From Blumeriella jaapii (Eukaryota; Ascomycota; Leotiomycetes; Helotiales; Drepanopezizaceae), in NCBI GenBank assembly GCA_009599575.1, contig VWND01000001.1, forward strand, positions 806,001-870,000: DNA of 64,000 nt, read 5' to 3'. Shown piece after piece: positions 62,007-64,000 of the stretch. Both the position numbers and the translations under genes were made by a program. How positions within the stretch are numbered: position 1 is the first letter of the stretch; each line of letters starts with the position of its first letter. The notes beneath the pieces are model-generated. The model had not been told where the DNA came from, did no database searches, and worked only from the letters and a program-made list of their open reading frames with translations.

Positions 62007-62303
62007 TATAACGATCTAATCAATCGGAAAGCTAGAAGATCAGTCAATTAATCGCCGTATTCACATAATATAAAAAACGAGCCTTTGGTTCTGTAACAAA
62101 AATATTCACTTAGAATCAACAATTGCAGAAGGCAGAAGTTGCTAAAAGGAAAAAGTCTTATATATATAAATAGTTTCCACAGTTGATGGGAAAACCCATC
62201 AGAAGACCAGGGAGCTTGCAGCTATACGTAGTTGCTGGGGAGCTTGCAGCTATACGTAGTTGCTGGGGTGATACGAGAGGTGGCAACAGAGTGAATCGTC
62301 ACA
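62007..62303 (-). repeat. right (5') LTR of element E, 297 bp
   Basis: Starts TATAACGATCTAATCAATCG, ends GTGAATCGTCACA, followed by GAAGG. Two nearly perfect 28-bp units at about 62213-62268. Confidence 0.92.
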
Positions 62304-62425
62304 GAAGGGCGACAGGCGCAGAAGGGCGACAGGCGCAGAAGGGCGACAGGCGCAGAAGGGCGGGGGTGACAGGCGCAGAAAGGCGGGGGTGACAGGCGCA
62401 AAAGGGCGGGGGCGATAGGCGCAAA
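62304..62425 (+). repeat. minisatellite, right part: 17-bp then 23-bp units
   Basis: Three units of GGCGACAGGCGCAGAAG are followed by three 23-bp variants carrying extra G residues (GGCGGGGGTGACAGGCGC), ending AAAATG. GC-rich and unmutated. The part left of E is at 42959-42992. Confidence 0.85.
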
Positions 62426-62713
62426 ATGAAAGTGGACGGAAATAAGGCCTAGTCCCGATTAGTAATAATATATAAAACGAAATAAGGCGCACCGCCACAA
62501 ATATATATTAGCGTTTACCTCTGCTTTTACTCCTTATTAGCTTTATGCATTCCTTTACTAGCTGTATGCAGCCTTTTGCTAGCTGTTTTAATAAAATGCG
62601 TTTTAAACGGTTTTTATACGGTTTCTACACGGTTTAAAATTTCTATACGGTTTAAAAATTATAAACCGAACTGTGATTAAGGATAGTGGTTAACCGTGTA
62701 AAACCGTGTAGAT
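62426..62713. other. right internal segment of the DNA transposon
   Basis: No frame of note. Contains repeated ACGGTTT words (about 62612-62660) and CCGTGTA at 62693-62710, the counterparts of the subterminal words inside the left end, plus a GCTAGCTGT/TAGCTGTATGC near-repeat at 62560-62590. Confidence 0.55.
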
Positions 62714-62765
62714 CTGCTACACGGCCCGCCCCACCGTTCCAAAAACCCGGCTTGCTCTGCTAAGG
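62714..62765 (-). repeat. right terminal inverted repeat, 52 bp
   Basis: Exact reverse complement of 3289-3340, ending GCTCTGCTAAGG and followed by TA at 62766-62767. Host-like sequence resumes immediately afterwards. Confidence 0.9.
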
Positions 62766-62856
62766 TAGATACCTACCTATTCATGTATCACATTTGCTAG
62801 CGGACATGCAATTACACATTGGTCGGTTCCTCACGGTTCTCTTTTTACCTTCTCCT

Positions 62857-62903
62857 GCTTTGCTTTGCTTTGCTTTGTCTTAGCTTGCCTTGCTTTGCTT
62901 TGG
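62857..62903 (+). repeat. CTTTG pentanucleotide repeat
   Basis: Several CTTTG units (TGCTTTGCTTTGCTTTG), interrupted once by CTTAGCTTGC. Confidence 0.85.
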
Positions 62904-62905
62904 GT

Positions 62906-62962
62906 ATGTACCTATGTATGTGTGTACGTGTGTATGTGTGTGTGTGTATATGTGTATGCACA
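62906..62962 (+). repeat. TG-rich microsatellite
   Basis: Runs of TG/TATG/TACG, including TGTGTGTGTGTGTATATG. Confidence 0.85.
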
Positions 62963-63207
62963 CATAGAGCACCGGTCGAAGATAGCCCGAAATTCCATGC
63001 GCCGGTCGTTGCGAGAGGACTGCGCTCATCGAGTGTTGAAACCTGTGTGCCTGCCTGCCTGGCTGGCTGACTGAGACCCGCATTTGCGTTGCCTCGGCGT
63101 GGAGAGAATGGGGAAAGGATGAGGAGAAGGAGGGGAAGAAAGAAATTCTTTTGTCGTTGCTGTCCTGGATAGATTGCATTTCTTTGATATGGGGAGAATG
63201 GGAGAGA

Positions 63208-63262
63208 GAGAAGAAGAAGAAGAAGAAGAAGAAGAAGAAGAAGAAGAAGAGAAGAAGAAGAC
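63208..63262 (+). repeat. GAA trinucleotide repeat
   Basis: About seventeen GAA/AAG triplets with one interruption near 63250. Confidence 0.9.
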
Positions 63263-64000
63263 GAGAAGAGAGACTTTTGTATTCCGATGCTGTCCTGGAC
63301 AAGCTGAATATCAGAAGGGAAAGCAAAGAGAGGGATGTTTTTAATGCTTGTATTTTTAGCATCTGTGATGGTTTGAACGGCAGAATCTACGCTCAACTAG
63401 ACGAGGGAAATGGAAAGTGCGCAAAGCACGTACGTCTAGGTACAGTACAGCGGGGGCTATAGCTAGGTACCTAGACAGTATCTTAGATATCGGGAGGGCA
63501 GACAGACAGAGCTTCTTCCTACGTAAGCGCTGTACAGTTGTCAGATGGCATTGCAGTCCGCGTATCTGATGTCGTATGCGGTAGAAGTTCACAGGTATCT
63601 ACGTACAGTACAGCGGTCCGCAGGAACTCTGACGTTACAGGGGGCAAGCATATACGGCGCAGACACCGTAAGGGCGTCGAGTACGGAGGGGGTACGTTGC
63701 TGTGTTGATCAAACAGCTGGGGGGTTGTCGTTGCAGAGGCTGTCGCGAACCCAATATCTGTATCGCTAAGACGCGTGCATTGTTGACGGGTAGCTAGCTG
63801 GATGCTTATCCATCGCGGGATGTCATGCTGCGGTTTTGGAAAAATACCAGTTAAGGCAATTGGTAGTAGCATTGCTTTTGTATTGTCACGGAAAAGACGG
63901 TCACGTCACATCGCAATATAGGAGTAGGAGGCTCACAATGTAAGTACCTGAGGGCCTTGTCTAGCTTCTCCACGTGACTAGTGCGTGATCTTTTGTCCCG

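Larger units (their letters stand above)
42993..62303 (-). mobile_element. LTR retrotransposon E, family 1, containing F and G
   Basis: LTRs 42993-43289 and 62007-62303, with GAAGG duplicated at 42988-42992 and 62304-62308. Minus-strand gene order is as in H. Two family-1 copies (F and G) are inserted in its gag region. Without them and their duplications E is about 6.48 kb. Heavily RIP-mutated internal region. Confidence 0.92.
3289..62765. mobile_element. DNA transposon with 52-bp TIRs, interrupted by all the retrotransposons
   Basis: The outer layer of the block. A perfect 52-bp inverted repeat lies at 3289-3340 and 62714-62765, each flanked outside by TA (3287-3288 and 62766-62767), as expected for a Tc1/mariner or pogo/Fot1-like insertion. 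Subtracting the two LTR elements and one copy of each target duplication leaves pieces 3289-3506, 42498-42992 and 62309-62765, about 1.17 kb in all. No transposase frame is visible in these pieces, so this is a non-autonomous, MITE-like element. Its superfamily is inferred only from the TA duplication and long TIRs. The 59.5-kb span is a nest, not evidence of a giant transposon moving as a unit. Confidence 0.7.
62768..64000. other. right host flank, no supported gene
   Basis: Composition returns to balanced. Three simple repeats occupy 62857-63262. Frames of 60-183 codons here exist on both strands but cross the repeats or show biased Leu/Ser/Lys composition, and I recognise no domain or splice pattern. 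A short word CGTACAGTACAGCGG-like occurs twice (about 63440 and 63604). The region could be a promoter or intergenic space of a gene beyond the window. Confidence 0.5.

Noticed and set aside
3507..62303. Regional centromere or mating-type/telomeric region
   Set aside because: AT-rich RIP blocks are common at fungal centromeres, but nothing here beyond composition supports it, no telomere repeat is present, and genes flank closely on the left. CENP-A ChIP would be needed.
3289..62765. A Starship-like giant transposon or other cargo-carrying element
   Set aside because: No tyrosine-recombinase captain gene or cargo genes are visible, the termini fit a TA-inserting element with long TIRs, and the interior is fully explained by nested LTR elements with their own target duplications.
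62845..63396. 183-codon minus-strand frame in the right flank
   Set aside because: It translates the GAA, TG and CTTTG microsatellites; no domain or independent support.

Overview
The window comes from a filamentous ascomycete (Pezizomycotina-type) genome. The left edge carries an ordinary small fungal gene with two introns (GTACGT and GTATGT donors, CTAAC branch points, CAG acceptors) behind a pyrimidine-rich leader. Almost all the rest is a sharply bounded, AT-rich block of dead retrotransposons with the signature of repeat-induced point mutation (RIP): C-to-T and G-to-A changes on both strands, stop codons throughout every pol gene, and CpG left largely intact. I see no tRNA, rRNA, CRISPR array or bacterial feature.

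Layout. Bases 1-3286 are host sequence with one supported gene, an acidic nuclear-type protein (1798-2541). Bases 3289-62765 are one nested transposon complex. Bases 62768-64000 are host sequence again, with microsatellites and no supported gene. The outermost layer is a DNA transposon of about 1.17 kb with perfect 52-bp terminal inverted repeats flanked by TA (3289-3340 and 62714-62765). Two LTR retrotransposons of family 1 landed in it: D at 3507-42492 (target duplication ACAGC) and E at 42993-62303 (GAAGG). E then received two more family-1 copies inside its gag: F at 48141-54552 (GTTTT/GTTTC) and G at 55130-61542 (GAAGC). D received two copies of a second family: A at 5646-24310 (minus) and B at 24486-38315 (plus). 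A contains a third-family element, C at 12030-23328. B contains another family-1 copy, H at 30648-37110 (GCGGC).

Families (all Ty3/gypsy-like by gene order PR-RT-RNase H-integrase). Family 1 is about 6.4-6.5 kb with LTRs of 270-297 bp; all five copies are on the minus strand. Family 2 is a chromovirus with a C-terminal chromodomain, 414-bp LTRs and an extra reading frame after pol; both copies are exactly 7362 bp once nested inserts are removed. Family 3 is an unusually long element (11.3 kb, LTRs 268-269 bp) with about 3 kb of additional coding-like sequence downstream of integrase. No copy looks autonomous.

The most informative signals are structural. Flanking 5-mers at A and B are swapped, and the 175-bp piece of D between them is inverted, which records an inversion by recombination between two oppositely oriented family-2 copies. 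In all three families the outward-facing LTR edges are much less mutated than the inward-facing edges. The window holds no recognisable operon-like gene system; its interest lies in transposon layering, the large extra frame of family 3 and RIP behaviour.
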